Translations under genes and position numbers: made by a program
Notes under the pieces: generated by a model
The model's database searches: none
What the model saw: the letters and a program-made list of their open reading frames with translations, nothing else
Told to the model about the DNA's origin: nothing
Shown here: in pieces, positions 24,861 to 36,446 of the stretch
Numbering within the stretch: the first letter of the stretch is position 1
How the letters are laid out: the number at the start of each line of letters is the position of its first letter
Assembly: GCA_001414345.1 (NCBI GenBank)
Contig: LLCB01000333.1
Span: forward strand, 1 to 60,769
DNA: 60,769 nucleotides
Direction of reading: 5' to 3'
Origin: Hymenoscyphus infarciens
Taxonomy: Eukaryota; Ascomycota; Leotiomycetes; Helotiales; Helotiaceae

Positions 24861-27440
24861 TAAATTTCTTAAATAAAGCTACTATCTTCTTAGCTAATTC
24901 GTCGGTTTCTATATTAGTAGAATAAGTAAGAAGAGTGTGCTTCTTTTTGTTTAGATTAGTATATACTATAATAATTATATAGCTTATATAATTAGTCTTA
25001 TAAGTAGTAACACTCTCTTAAATTAGGATAAAAGAGATAGTGTTCTTATAAGACTTAAAATTTACTAAGTAGTTAGATAAGAAGCTATAAATAATACGTT
25101 AAATAAATAGGCCTATAAAGAAACGTTTATAATAGTCCTTCTAAAAATTTAGAAGCTTAAAACAAAGAGAATTATCGAAGTTAATAAATAGTATAAGAAC
25201 GAAGGTTAGTATATATTATAAAGTAATGTTTTTTATATTTATTAGACGCTTAAAATTAATATAGTAGACTATATTCTTTAAGAGCTAGTTAGTTATCTTC
25301 GGTATTACTATAACTTTATACTTAATCTAGTTTTTATACTCTATAACGTCGAGGGCTTTTAGATATAATTTATTAGTAAGAATATTAATATTAATAGATA
25401 CTTTAGTCTTAAGTAGTCCTCTCTAACGTCTATCCTTTCTTATAGTAAGAAGGAGAAGGAGTGTGCTTAGTAGAGCTCTTAAGAATTTGATAACTATTCT
25501 AGTAAGAGTATATAAGATATTTTTAAGCTTATATTAAAGAATAGCGTATGTCTTAGAAGTCTTAGGCTTAATAATAGTTTCGCTACTCTCTAAGCCTTTA
25601 TCTCTATTATTAAGTAATTCGTCTTTGATATTTATATTCTTATCTAACTATTCTTATAGATTATATAGCTTCTTCTTATTTAGTCTCTAGTATTTAATAT
25701 ATTTATTTACCTTAAAGTCTAGAAATTATATAATAAGGTATTCGCCTTTATTAAGATTATAGTAGAAATAGTTTCTTAAGTCTAGAAAGGTAATAAAAGC
25801 TTTAGGCTTAGTATAATCCTAAGTACTAAGCTTTCTATATAATCTCTTAAATCTAAACATAGATATATTAAATTAATCTTATACTTAGTCTTAGAAACAA
25901 CTCTTATTTAATTAGAATTTGTTGAAAAAGGTATATATAAGTAGAATATATATATATATCTAGTCTTAGAATACTCTAATATAGTATAGTAACTCGCCTT
26001 CTACTTAGAAAGTAGGCTATTATATAACTAAGAATAGATTACCTATATTAAGATTACTAGCTCTAGGTAAGTCTTTAATCTATTTTAGTAACGGATCTAA
26101 CTACTTATTATTAGCGATCTTTTGTATAATCTCTTATACTTTCTTATAGATAAAGAAGATAACCTATATAAAAGTAATAGTCTTATTATTAGCCTTTATA
26201 TAGAATAGAACATTTACTAATTAAAGTATCTTAGTCTTATAACTAGCTTAGTATATAATAGGTATTTCTTAACTACTACTAGTCTTAAGAAGAGAGGCTT
26301 TAACCTTTATATATATAATAAGCTTCTTTTCTAAGTTAAAATTCTTTACTCTAAAAGCTTTAATAGATAGATTATCTTTAGTAGTATCTTCTATCTAAAG
26401 GTCTTTAATAGTAGTAGCCTTAATAGTAGTATAAATTATATATTAAGACTTACTACTAGAGTTAACCTTATCTTCGTTATCTAGCTTATTAATATATTAG
26501 TTACTACTTATCTTAAGATATATAGTAAATCGTATATTTTCCTATATATAGTAGATTTTTACTTAATAAATAAGAGTATATAGACTATTAATATTAATAA
26601 GGTTATAGTCTTAAGATAAGCTATATAATATACTATTTACTAAGTATACTATAGTTAAAGCTATATAATACTTGAGAAGATCTTAGTATTTCCTAGGTTC
26701 TTTAAATAGTATAAAATCTAAGTAACTCTATAGTATCTTAATACGCTTTCCGTCGCTATTAAACTCTAGTTATACTTCGGCTTATAGTTAGTATTCTTCG
26801 TTAAGCTAGGGTTAAGCTTTGCCTTCTAAGTCTATATAACCTCGAGTAAAAGAGTTATTAAGCTAAACGTTAAGCTGAGATTTAGCGTTAGGCTAAGGCT
26901 CGATATTAAGCTAAGATTTAATATTAGACTAAGATTTAATAGTAGGCTAAGATTTGATATTAGACTAAGGCTCGATATTAAGCTAAGATTTAATATTAAG
27001 CTAAGATTTAACGTTAAGCTAAGATTTGATATTAGGCTAAGGTTAAGACTCGTAAACTAGATATACTAGCTCTTATATAGGTATAGTAGTAATACCTTAG
27101 TCTTTAACCTTACTAAAAGCTACTAAGAAGCCTTCGTTATTTAAAGTAATAATAGATTAATTTTCTTAATTACTTTTAACCTTATTAATAGACTTTTTAA
27201 TAAGTTTAGTAACTAATATATTAGGATTTACCTTCTAATTCTTTTATAGTATAGGTACGATCTTAAGAACTAAGAGATCTAATAAGCTACTAGCGTTTAT
27301 AATATAGTCGAGGGCGTTATTACTCTTAGTAGGTATTATACTAGTAGCTATATTATAGAAGGTTATAATAGTATTAAAGCTAGTATAGCGTCTATTAGCT
27401 TTAATTAAGCGTAGTTGTTCTAGGCTACTATTAAACATTT
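24861..27440 (-). pseudogene. Unidentified minus-strand coding remnant with 6-residue repeats
   Basis: The least damaged part is a 64-codon open frame at 27244-27438 starting MFNSSLEQLRLIKANRRYTS. It runs on, after one RIP-type stop, into a nine-fold 18-bp repeat that would encode six-residue units of the form N-I-K-S-(Q)-P. Further down near 25800-25600 it reads KPKAFITFLDLRNYF with few stops. An N-terminal region, a low-complexity linker and then a longer body would fit a gag-like or DNA-binding protein. No diagnostic motif was found. It lies downstream (on the minus strand) of a complete pol-chromodomain unit, so it is not the gag of that element. Confidence 0.4.
26873..27034 (-). repeat. 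18-bp minisatellite, nine units
   Basis: Nine consecutive 18-bp units such as AGCTAAGATTTAATATTA, with partial units on both sides (26861-26872 and 27035-27052). The period is a multiple of three. Read on the minus strand the units give a six-residue repeat in the frame of the open segment at 27244-27438, with CAG changed to TAG in each. Confidence 0.85.
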
Positions 27441-27879
27441 TATTTAGTAATCTATTAACTAGTAAATATATTATAATTAAGGTACTTACTACTTACTATA
27501 ATAATAGTTTTATACTATTTAATAGTTCGATAGTTAATAGATAAGATAGTAGAGATTTAAGTTATATTAATAGATAATAGATTAAAGGATAAAAAGTATA
27601 GAGTATATAGAAGATAAGATTATAAGATTTATTCTACGATTATAATATTAAGACCTGAAATTTATAGAGTTATATAATTACTATCTTAGGCGTTAGGCTA
27701 AAGATAAGGTTTCTAGTAGGTAACGAGTTAGCTAACTAATAAGAGCTTATAGTCTAATTAAGTTATTATTAAAGGTAAAGACGATAAACGATATCTAAAT
27801 CTAAGATTAAATAAATAATATCTAATCTAAGATTAAATAGTTAGACTAAGATATATTAAGATCGAGAAATATATAACGT

Positions 27880-28161
27880 TATAAGAATTATAATTAAATT
27901 ATTATAGAAAGATATTATATTAATATTTTTAAAAGTATATATACGTTATACTCTTTAGAGAGGACCTTATAGGTCCTTTACTAAGAATAGTTAGAGCGCT
28001 ATAAATAAATATAAGTTAGTTTAATATTATAGAATTAGTAGATAACTAGTTCTAATTTATATCTTAAATATAGTTTTTAAGATTAAAGAGAATAATTCGT
28101 AGAAACTATTATAAGTACGCCTTCTAACAGCTAGCGCTAGCACTTAACAAAGGGTGTTATA
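27880..28161 (-). repeat. Possible LTR after the chromodomain remnant
   Basis: On the minus strand the sequence right after the pol frame's end begins TATAACACCC (ancestrally TGTAACACCC, a common LTR start) and ends CTTATA at 27880. That would be a 282-bp 3' LTR. No second copy was found to the right, so this may instead be 3' untranslated sequence of the 195-bp-LTR element. Confidence 0.3.
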
Positions 28162-31100
28162 TTTTATAGGATATTATAAGAATAATCTACTCTATTTCTT
28201 AGCCTAGTAGGCCTTAAATACTAGAGTAGCTTACTCTTAAATAATAGAAACAGGTTCTTATATTATATTCTTATATTCTAACTACTTTACTCTAAAGTAT
28301 AGCTATATAGAACCTTTTATTAGCTTTTATATTTCTTTGCCTAGGATTTCCTTAATAATATATCGCTCTTTACTATTAACTATAATATAGCTAGGTTTAA
28401 GCTATAAATAATTAAAAAGGTTACTTTTTATAAGTTTAAGATATTCTATAGAGATAACTAAATAAATAGCTTTTAGGTATAAGAGTAGTTTAAGCTTAAA
28501 TACTAAGTTACTAATAAAGTAAATAATCTTAAATAGTCCTAGTTTTAGAAATAAGAGCTTAGTAAAGTTTTATAAATAGTAGCTCTTCTTATAACTCTTA
28601 GCTATATAAAGGAAGGTGTAATTACTAAATTTAAGAGGTATATGCTTTTTATTATAGTATATCTTTATACGTACTTAGGCTATTTTAACTAAGTCCTTTA
28701 TTTACTTTTATAATTAGTCTCTATATATAATAAAGTTGAAGTCTAATCCTACTTCGTCTATTCCTAGTTTAGTCTTTACTTTATAGCTATATATTATTAT
28801 AAATAGTATAACTTCTATAAATATATTAATAAAGGTATTTAGAGATAGCTAGATAAAAGAGATAATATCTTCTTATTTAGACTAATTATATACTCTACTA
28901 ATAATATAGTATAATATATATACTACTGTCTAATTACTTCTCTCTATCTATCTATTCGCTACTAAATAATATATCGTAGTAAAGACTAGTCTAGTCTTTA
29001 ATAATTTAAAGAGTCTTTTCTAGAAGATAGATTAAAACTTTAAGTCTTAATTAGAAATAATATAATATAGTAGGCCTTAATCGCTATATACCTTCTTAAA
29101 AAAAAGGTTTACCTAGTCCTCTATAGTATATATGTCTTTGTCTATTATTAGCTTAATAGCTTTTATATATTTATATATAATCGTAAGGATTTTATTATTA
29201 CTATTATCAGTTATAGATAGACTGTTGATAAAGTCTATAGAAAGTACTATAAATAGTATTATTAGATATTTAATTAGCTAAAGACTCTCTTAAGATAAGA
29301 TATTTAAAGACTTAGCTATTTAGTAGATAGAGTAGGTTATAATATACTCTTTAATCCTTCTATATATTTTAGAGAAAAATATATATTCCTTAACTTATTT
29401 ATATATTCTTTCTATACTAAAATAACCTTTATTATTATAAGTAGTAGTAAGAATATCTTTAATATACTTTTAAGAAATATATAGCCTTTTCTTACTCTAA
29501 TCTTAAAAGAATAAGAGCTTACTTATAAGGTTAAAATAGAAGCTTTCTAGAGTAGTAATAAGAGTACTGTTTTTTATATCTATATACTATCTGGCTCGCT
29601 TCTTATATATAAGTCTAAAAGCACGGTTATAGAGTATCTTTTTAGCTATATCTTCTAGAATATCTTTACTTATTATAAGAGTAGTTAATCTAATTATTAA
29701 ATTAAGTAGTATAGGTTCTATTAAATCTAAAGTAATCCTAGCTAAAGAGGTTAGCGCCTTTAACTTTATAGTCTGTCGAGTTTATATAAGAAAGTAGTAT
29801 ATAAAATAAGATATACTACGATCGTAGTACTCTTAAGTACTTAATATTATAGCTTTTCTAGTCTAGATTTTAATAGCTTTTAGTACTAGAGGGTCTTTAG
29901 AGAGCCTAGACAGAGCATTTATATTAATATATAACTTCCTAGCTCGATAAATAATAGTTATATTTTTTATATACTTAGATAAGAATAATTACTAATTTAC
30001 TAATCTTATAGACAATTTCTCTTTTACTAGACCTATGTTTTTAAAAGTATTTATTATAATACTATAGTCTATAACTACTATAAAATCCGTTCTATTAAGG
30101 TATTAGAGTAGCTTTTTAAGCGCTTAGATAAGTATACTAGTCTTAAGCTCTATAAGCTAGTATTAATCTTCTATAGAGGTTAATAATTTAGATAGAAAAA
30201 GGATAGAGTACTTAATACCTTCGTTGTTTTTCTAGTATAATATAATACTAAAACCCATTTTATAGCTACTATCTATATATAAGATAAAGGGCTTTAAAAA
30301 GTTAAGAAAGGCTAGAACGGATACTAAGTAAAGTTTATCTTTTAGCTTTTCCTATACTTCTTATTCTTCTTTTAAAAGCTTCTAGTATAGCTTAGAATTA
30401 TTAAAGAAATTATATAGCTTCCTTTTTATATAGACGTTATAACCTTTTCTACTAATAGGCGAGCTTTTAAATCTAAGAGTCTTAATCTTATTTAGTAGAT
30501 TAGTAATTACTATATAATATCTAATAAATTTATAGTAATATTCGAAAAGACCTAATCCTCTCTTAAGGTCTAAAAGTGTATTAGACTATTTAATAGCTTT
30601 AATAGCTTCTACTTTATCTTCTATAGTATATAGGCTATAGTAGGTAACCTAATGTCTTAAAGCCTTTAGTCTAAGCTAAGCGAAATAGCACTTTAGTAAC
30701 GATAAGGTAATACTAGATTTATATAGTTGTTTAAGAACTTAGGAAAGGTAGACTAAATAATCCTCTTTTATCTATGAAAAGATAATAGTATTATCTATAA
30801 AAACATATATAAATTACTATAATAGATTATTAAAGAGATTTTTTATATAATATTAAAAGAAGGATAGAGAGGTTACTAAACCTATAGTACTAACTATAAG
30901 CTACTCTTAGCCTTAGTATAGAGTAACGAAGGTAGTTTTCTATCTATCTTTTAGCTTAATCTTTTACTAGAAGAAGTTTTTAATTATATCTAGTACTAAG
31001 AATATTATAGCCTTATATATTACTTATAGAATATTATCTTAGTAAGGTAGAGGCTATACGTTTATATAGAGTTTAGTATTAACTCTTTAAAGGTTAACTA

Positions 31101-33700
31101 CTATATAAGGTTTACTGTCTTACTATATAAGAAAGGCTAGTAATACTATTAGTAAAGGCTAACTTAAGAGAACTCTTTCTATTACTCTAATTTTAATAAG
31201 AGAATTAATAATACTATTAATAGCTTACTTATTTCTATAAGATATATTATAAGAGGCTTACTTTAAGTTCTTAATATTAACACTATCTTAAAAGTTAATA
31301 AGTATCTCGATTCTATTATTAAAATATCTAAGCTTATTATAAAATAGTAAAGCGTTGTTTTAAATAATACTACTTACTTTAAGTTAGTAATCTTCTCTTT
31401 AATATTTAGATATATTCGCTTTTAAGATATTAATAGAGTTAAGATTAGTAAAAAGAGGTTTAATAAGAGCTACTAGATAAGGCTATTTATTAAGTTACTT
31501 ATCTTTAGATTACTTAGATATAGATAGAAGTTCTTTAAAAACGTTAGTTAGGCTTAGATATACTATATAATTAGAGTTCTCTTTAGAAGCCTCTTTAAGT
31601 TACTCTAAGAACCTTAGGATTTAGCCTCTAATAATATAAATAGATATATTCTTAAGGTTTATATATATTAGTAGCTTATTATCCTTATTAGTAATAGTAT
31701 ATACTAGACTTTTATAAGAGCTAATCGCTATATCTTTCTAAGTATAAGATATAATAAGATACTCTTAAGTATATACTAGTATAATATAGTATTTAACTTA
31801 TATATTTATAGCTTTAAGAGGTTTAAGAATATAGGTCTCTATAGTATATATAGTTATATAAGCTTACTCTTTTACTATGTTATTAAGGTATATAATACGA
31901 AATTAATATTTATAATATTAAATATAGTCTATCTTAGTTAGGTTCTTCTACTATTAGAAATCTATATAGTTTAGCTTTAAGAACTCGGTGCTAATAAGAA
32001 TATTATAGCCTAGGTCTTCTATAATATATACTTTAGCTATAAATGAAAAAACTACTCTATCTATAGAGTATAGATAGAAGAGTAATTTAATAAAGTTTTA
32101 ACTTAAAGAGCTCTTCTCTATCTTATTTAAGTTTATAGTACTAGAGCTAATAGTTAATATAATATTAGAGAAATATTTCTTAAGAATCTACGAGCTAATT
32201 AGACTAATTCCTAAGCTAGTATTAGAGTAGAATTCTATTAAATAGCTACTAGAGGATTTCATTATATACTTAGTACTACTATAATACTTATATAAGGTAC
32301 TATTAATAAAGTATAAGCTAGTTAGCTTTCTAATAACTACTAGAGAAACCTCCTTCTTTAATAGCTCTATTAGAGGTTTAAGCCTTTTCCTAGGTTAATT
32401 AATATAAGATAGTTTATTATAGAAGTTAATTTTATCTAATAAGCTATCTATTTATATATCTTTATTTAGATTATTTAAGAGTGATTTATAGTTTATTAGA
32501 AATAGTAAAAGAGTTATATTTAAAGCTATTAAGAAAAGAAGTAATATCTTAATATCTTTGTTTAGAGTATTTATTAGAGTGATTATAAGACTATTAATAA
32601 TAGAGGTATTAATAATATTAAGTATAATAGGAACTATCTTAGCTGTTTTACTTATTTTAGTAAAAGGTTCGTGTTTTTCAATTGTTTTTAGGTTTTCAGT
32701 TTTTTTAGTCTTCTTCGTAGTACTTAATAAGAGCGATAATAATATATAAATGTTCTATTATACTATACTATTAATATTAGATAACGGGGTTATAATAGAA
32801 GAAATTATAGGTAGTACGCTACTCTAGAGCGACTGCTGAAGTCGTTTTCTAAATTATTATTAAAATATAGATTAATTAGCTAATTTTCTTAGTCTTATAA
32901 TATATTAACTTTATAGATAGAAGCGAATTAGGTATAGGTCTATTTATTTATAAGAATAAGGTTATTATTATTAGCTTCTATAAGATATACTAAGACTATA
33001 GAAGCGATCTGTTTTTAATTATTTAGTATATTTAGTAAAACCTATAAGAGCTACTACTATTATTCGAAAGATAGCATATCTTAAAGGTATTAAGCTATAC
33101 TCCTAGAGATATACTAAGGCTACTAAGTAGGAAGAGGCTAACTATTAAAAGCTTAAGAATATCCTAGCGTAGATATAAATTAGTTATATAGATTTAGCTA
33201 TATATTTTAGTAGCGATTATCTATTTAATTTCCTCTAAGAAAACGTCGTTTATAGTTTCCTTAGTTGTCTTAATTATCTTAATTATCTTAATTATCTTAA
33301 TCCTAATTATCTTAATTATTCTAATTATCTTAATTAATTTAATTATCTTAATTATCTTAATTATTCTAGCTACTATTTTAATATAGGTAGTAATCGTAAT
33401 TCTATTAGTCTTTAAGCTTCTTAAGTTCCTTTTCTTACTCTTTAACCTTAGTCTTCTTAGACTTAAATTATATATTAATTATTACTTAGAATTATTACTA
33501 CTAGATTTTATATAAGGCTCTTAAAGAGTACTCTTACTAGAAATATTAAGTATAGAAGTAATCTAGAGTATTATTATACTACTTTAGTAATATATTAGCT
33601 TAGAGGAAAGGGTTTAAATCTAAGTATAGTTAATAGACTATTTAATCTTTAGTTATACTACTAGCTTCTATATATATAGCTTACTTTTTAAATAGGTATT
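28162..33700 (-). pseudogene. Minus-strand Ty3 chromovirus pol remnant
   Basis: Order on the minus strand: a possible CCH-type knuckle near 33690-33650, a protease region near 32300-32000, and reverse transcriptase with Y-V-F-I-D-N at 30807-30790 (catalytic Asp-Asp changed to Asp-Asn). RNase H and integrase follow down to about 28550, a G-L-F block (from G-P-F) near 28545-28525, and a chromodomain remnant at about 28400-28200. The latter includes RYIIKEILGKEI and, further on, a degraded W-L-E-Y-K block. It belongs to a minus-strand element, most simply the one with LTRs at 16177 and 35459. Confidence 0.6.
33267..33367. repeat. 9-bp tandem repeat (CTTAATTAT)n
   Basis: About eleven imperfect units of CTTAATTAT, inside the gag-side part of the minus-strand element. 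Confidence 0.85.
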
Positions 33701-35010
33701 TTCTTAGTAGTAATTCCTATTTGTTCTTAAATTTAAACTTTATACTATTAGCTTCTTTTAATAATAGCGATAGGTTCTTTTAGAAGTATATAGTTATACG
33801 CTCTCTCTATTCTTTAAAGTCGTTTTAAAGTAGAGTATATATATCTAGAAACAAGCTATTATACTATAATTAAGTATCTCTTTCTATAGCCTATAGTAAG
33901 AGAGCTAATACCTAGTAGTTATTATAGGCTTTAAGGTATAGTACTTATAGCTTATATTAGTCCTCTTAGGAATTATTTTAGTAATAGTTTCAATTAGTTA
34001 AAGAATAACTATTCTTAGAAGTAGAAGCTATAATAATTAAGCTATCTCGAAAGTAACTTAGAAGTACTTTAAAGTTCGCTTATAAGACTATAAGTAAGGC
34101 TAGCTTTCTAGTATTTATAACTGCTTTAGCTTTTACATCTTAGTATTTCTTAATATCTATTAGATTTAAAGTATTTATAGCGTCTTCTTTGTTATTATTA
34201 GTAATTATACTAGTTAGAAGTAGAAACTTATTTAATAATATAGAATTCTTTACTATAATATATCTAATTAAAGTAACGTCTTTTTACTATAGATATTATA
34301 TATATAGATTATTAGCTAGTCCTTATCTTAGTACCTAGCTACCTTAGTCTTATTCTCTCTACTAATTTAATATATTATTACCTAATTATAAGAGGCTACT
34401 TTAGTCTTATTCTCTTAGCTAATTTAATATATTATTACCTAAGTATAGAAGAGTAAGGAAGTATAAGAATTATACTTTATTATAGATATATCTAAAAGAG
34501 TTTCTTATACTAATCTAAGAAAGAGAAAAGGTAAAAAGGTTAACTTTAGAAGTAAGTATTTAGTTTAGTATTATCTTAAAGTTTTATAGAGCTTAGGTTA
34601 TTACTACTAGTTTAGAGGTTATAACGTTAGAACGAAAAGTATAAGTAGTAAAGGTACCTTTACTAAAGATACTAGTAGTAAGTAGTAGTAGTATACTATT
34701 TAAAGCTATAGAGGAAGCTAGAGAAGGTAATACTAATAGAATACTTTAAAATATTATAAAGACTAGGTTATTAAGTCTTAATCAGTTAAAGAGAGTAGTC
34801 CTATCTCTAGTACCTTCCTAAATAGTATAAGTAGTTACTCTTACCTAGAGTGTCTTAAGGTCGAGTACTTCTATTTCTAGGTTAATAAATCGAAGAAGGT
34901 ACGAGAAAGCTAGCGAAGGATTTAAGAGGCTTTAAGAGCGACGAAGGAAAGAGAATAGAATTAAATCCTAAGCTTCTATAATAGGTAGAGATATTAAGCT
35001 TACTATAATA

Positions 35011-35064
35011 TCTAAGACTTCTAATACTTCTAATGCTTCTAAGGCTTCTAAGGCTTCTAATAAA
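35011..35064. repeat. 9-bp tandem repeat (TCTAAGGCT)n
   Basis: Six units of the form TCTAA(G/T)(A/G)CT in a row. The period is a multiple of three, which would give a three-residue repeat if translated. Confidence 0.85.
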
Positions 35065-35458
35065 GGTCTCTCGAATAGTAGAGTTAGCGCTTTTATAAAT
35101 CTACTATTTATTTAATATTAACTGTTCTCGTTATACGTTCTAATACTAAGAGATTTAACACTCTTATTTCTTAGTATATAGGTTATAGTCTATAAAGTAG
35201 AGCGAATTAAAGTATAAGAGAGTAGTATCTTATATTATACTTACTACTAATCGAGCTTTCTAGAAGACGGTTACACGCTCTATATAGAGTTATACTAGTA
35301 TAAGCTAGTATTCGATTTAAGTATACGAGTATAAGATTATAGTAGAGGTAAGAAGTAGAAGTAAGAATTAGTAGATATATAATAGAGTATATATAAAAGC
35401 GTAAGAGTTTGTTATTTAATAGAGGCTTATCTAGAATTAAATTATAGTATTACTACTA

Positions 35459-35653
35459 TATTATAGAATAGTTATATCGAACGTAGTTTTATTATCTTAC
35501 TCTAGTCGAGGCTTAAAAGAAAGATAGATTTAATATAATTAATTATATAGTATATAAAACGTCTAAAGAGAGAAGAGAGTATAAGACGCTCGAAGCTATC
35601 TATAGGTTCCTCCGTTTATAAGCGCTAAGAGTCACGTAGTATACTCTATAATA
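35459..35653 (-). repeat. Right LTR (5') of large element
   Basis: 195 bp, a direct repeat of 16177-16371. The Tc1 sequence resumes immediately afterwards at 35654. Confidence 0.85.
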
Positions 35654-35969
35654 ATATATAAAGGTAGCTACGTAAGAGAAGAGTATAATCCAGGAATAAG
35701 GTAGATTTAAAGTATATATAAGTAGAGGAGTAGAACTAGATACTCTAGAGTATAATAGATAATATTATAGTAAAGTTAAGAAAGACTCTTAAAAAGGTTA
35801 TAGATTATAAAGAGGATAATGATTTTTATAGATAGAGTATTTATTTAGATTACTTTTTATATAATAATACTTAATTTTATATAATATATATATAGTAGAG
35901 ATGAAAAAAAGAAGTTATATTTAAGTGAGAAACTAAGCTAAAAATTAGCTAAGGACGCTTAGAAAATAC
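35654..35969 (+). mobile_element. Tc1/mariner-like transposon copy 2, right part
   Basis: The last 316 bp of the Tc1 copy begun at 14842. It includes the 3' end of the transposase frame and the right inverted repeat ending TTAGAAAATAC, followed by TA (35970-35971). Confidence 0.8.
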
Positions 35970-35971
35970 TA

Positions 35972-36446
35972 GTCTAAGTAATTTATATTTCTATAAATAA
36001 ATAGTCTAAAAATACTTTTCTTCTAAAATAGTTATAATATAATATCTAAAAATAGCTAGATATTCTTAGAGTAAAGCCTATATCTCTTATACTAAGTAAT
36101 ATATAGATTACTTAGGCTCTATTTAGATTAGATTATTTTAAGAATTATTTTAGAGATTATAATAAAATCTTAAATAATATCTATAATATAAATATAATAG
36201 TAGATTTTAAGAATTATTTATTAATCTTAATCACTCTCTTACTAAAATAAAGTCTACTTAATTTTAAGTAGAATTAAGATTATTTACTTTTAATAGTTTA
36301 TATATCTATACTTTTACTACTACTACTACTACTACTACTACTTACTATAGAGTAAGATAATAAAGAAGAGCGATATCGCTTATAATTACTTCTTCTCTAG
36401 AGTCTTTTATTATTATAATTATAATCTAAAAAACGCTCTCTTAATA
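35972..36446. other. RIP-degraded spacer between elements
   Basis: No coding remnant. It contains a (ACT)9 microsatellite at 36316-36342. The TA at 36445-36446 is the left target duplication of the next element. Confidence 0.6.
36316..36342. repeat. (ACT)9 microsatellite
   Basis: Nine perfect ACT units in RIP-degraded spacer. Confidence 0.95.

Larger units (their letters stand above)
16177..35653 (-). mobile_element. Large minus-strand LTR element with nested insertions
   Basis: Direct 195-bp repeats (16177-16371 and 35459-35653) bound 19.5 kb inserted into the Tc1 copy, with ATATA-like sequence on both outer flanks. The purine-rich complement beside the left repeat (TACTCTCTC, 16372-16380) puts the 3' end on the left. 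This agrees with minus-strand polymerase and chromodomain remnants at about 28160-33700. A complete chromovirus (19087-24855) is nested inside. After removing that, about 13.7 kb remains, too long for one ordinary Ty3 element. At least one further insertion or a large extra coding region must therefore lie between 16372 and about 28160. Confidence 0.65.

Noticed and set aside
26873..27034. CRISPR array
   Set aside because: The units are contiguous 18-bp copies without spacers, in a fungal genome.
32558..32749. 63-codon plus-strand open frame, highly hydrophobic
   Set aside because: It is the antisense reading of a Lys/Asn-rich minus-strand segment of the retroelement, which explains the false membrane-like composition.
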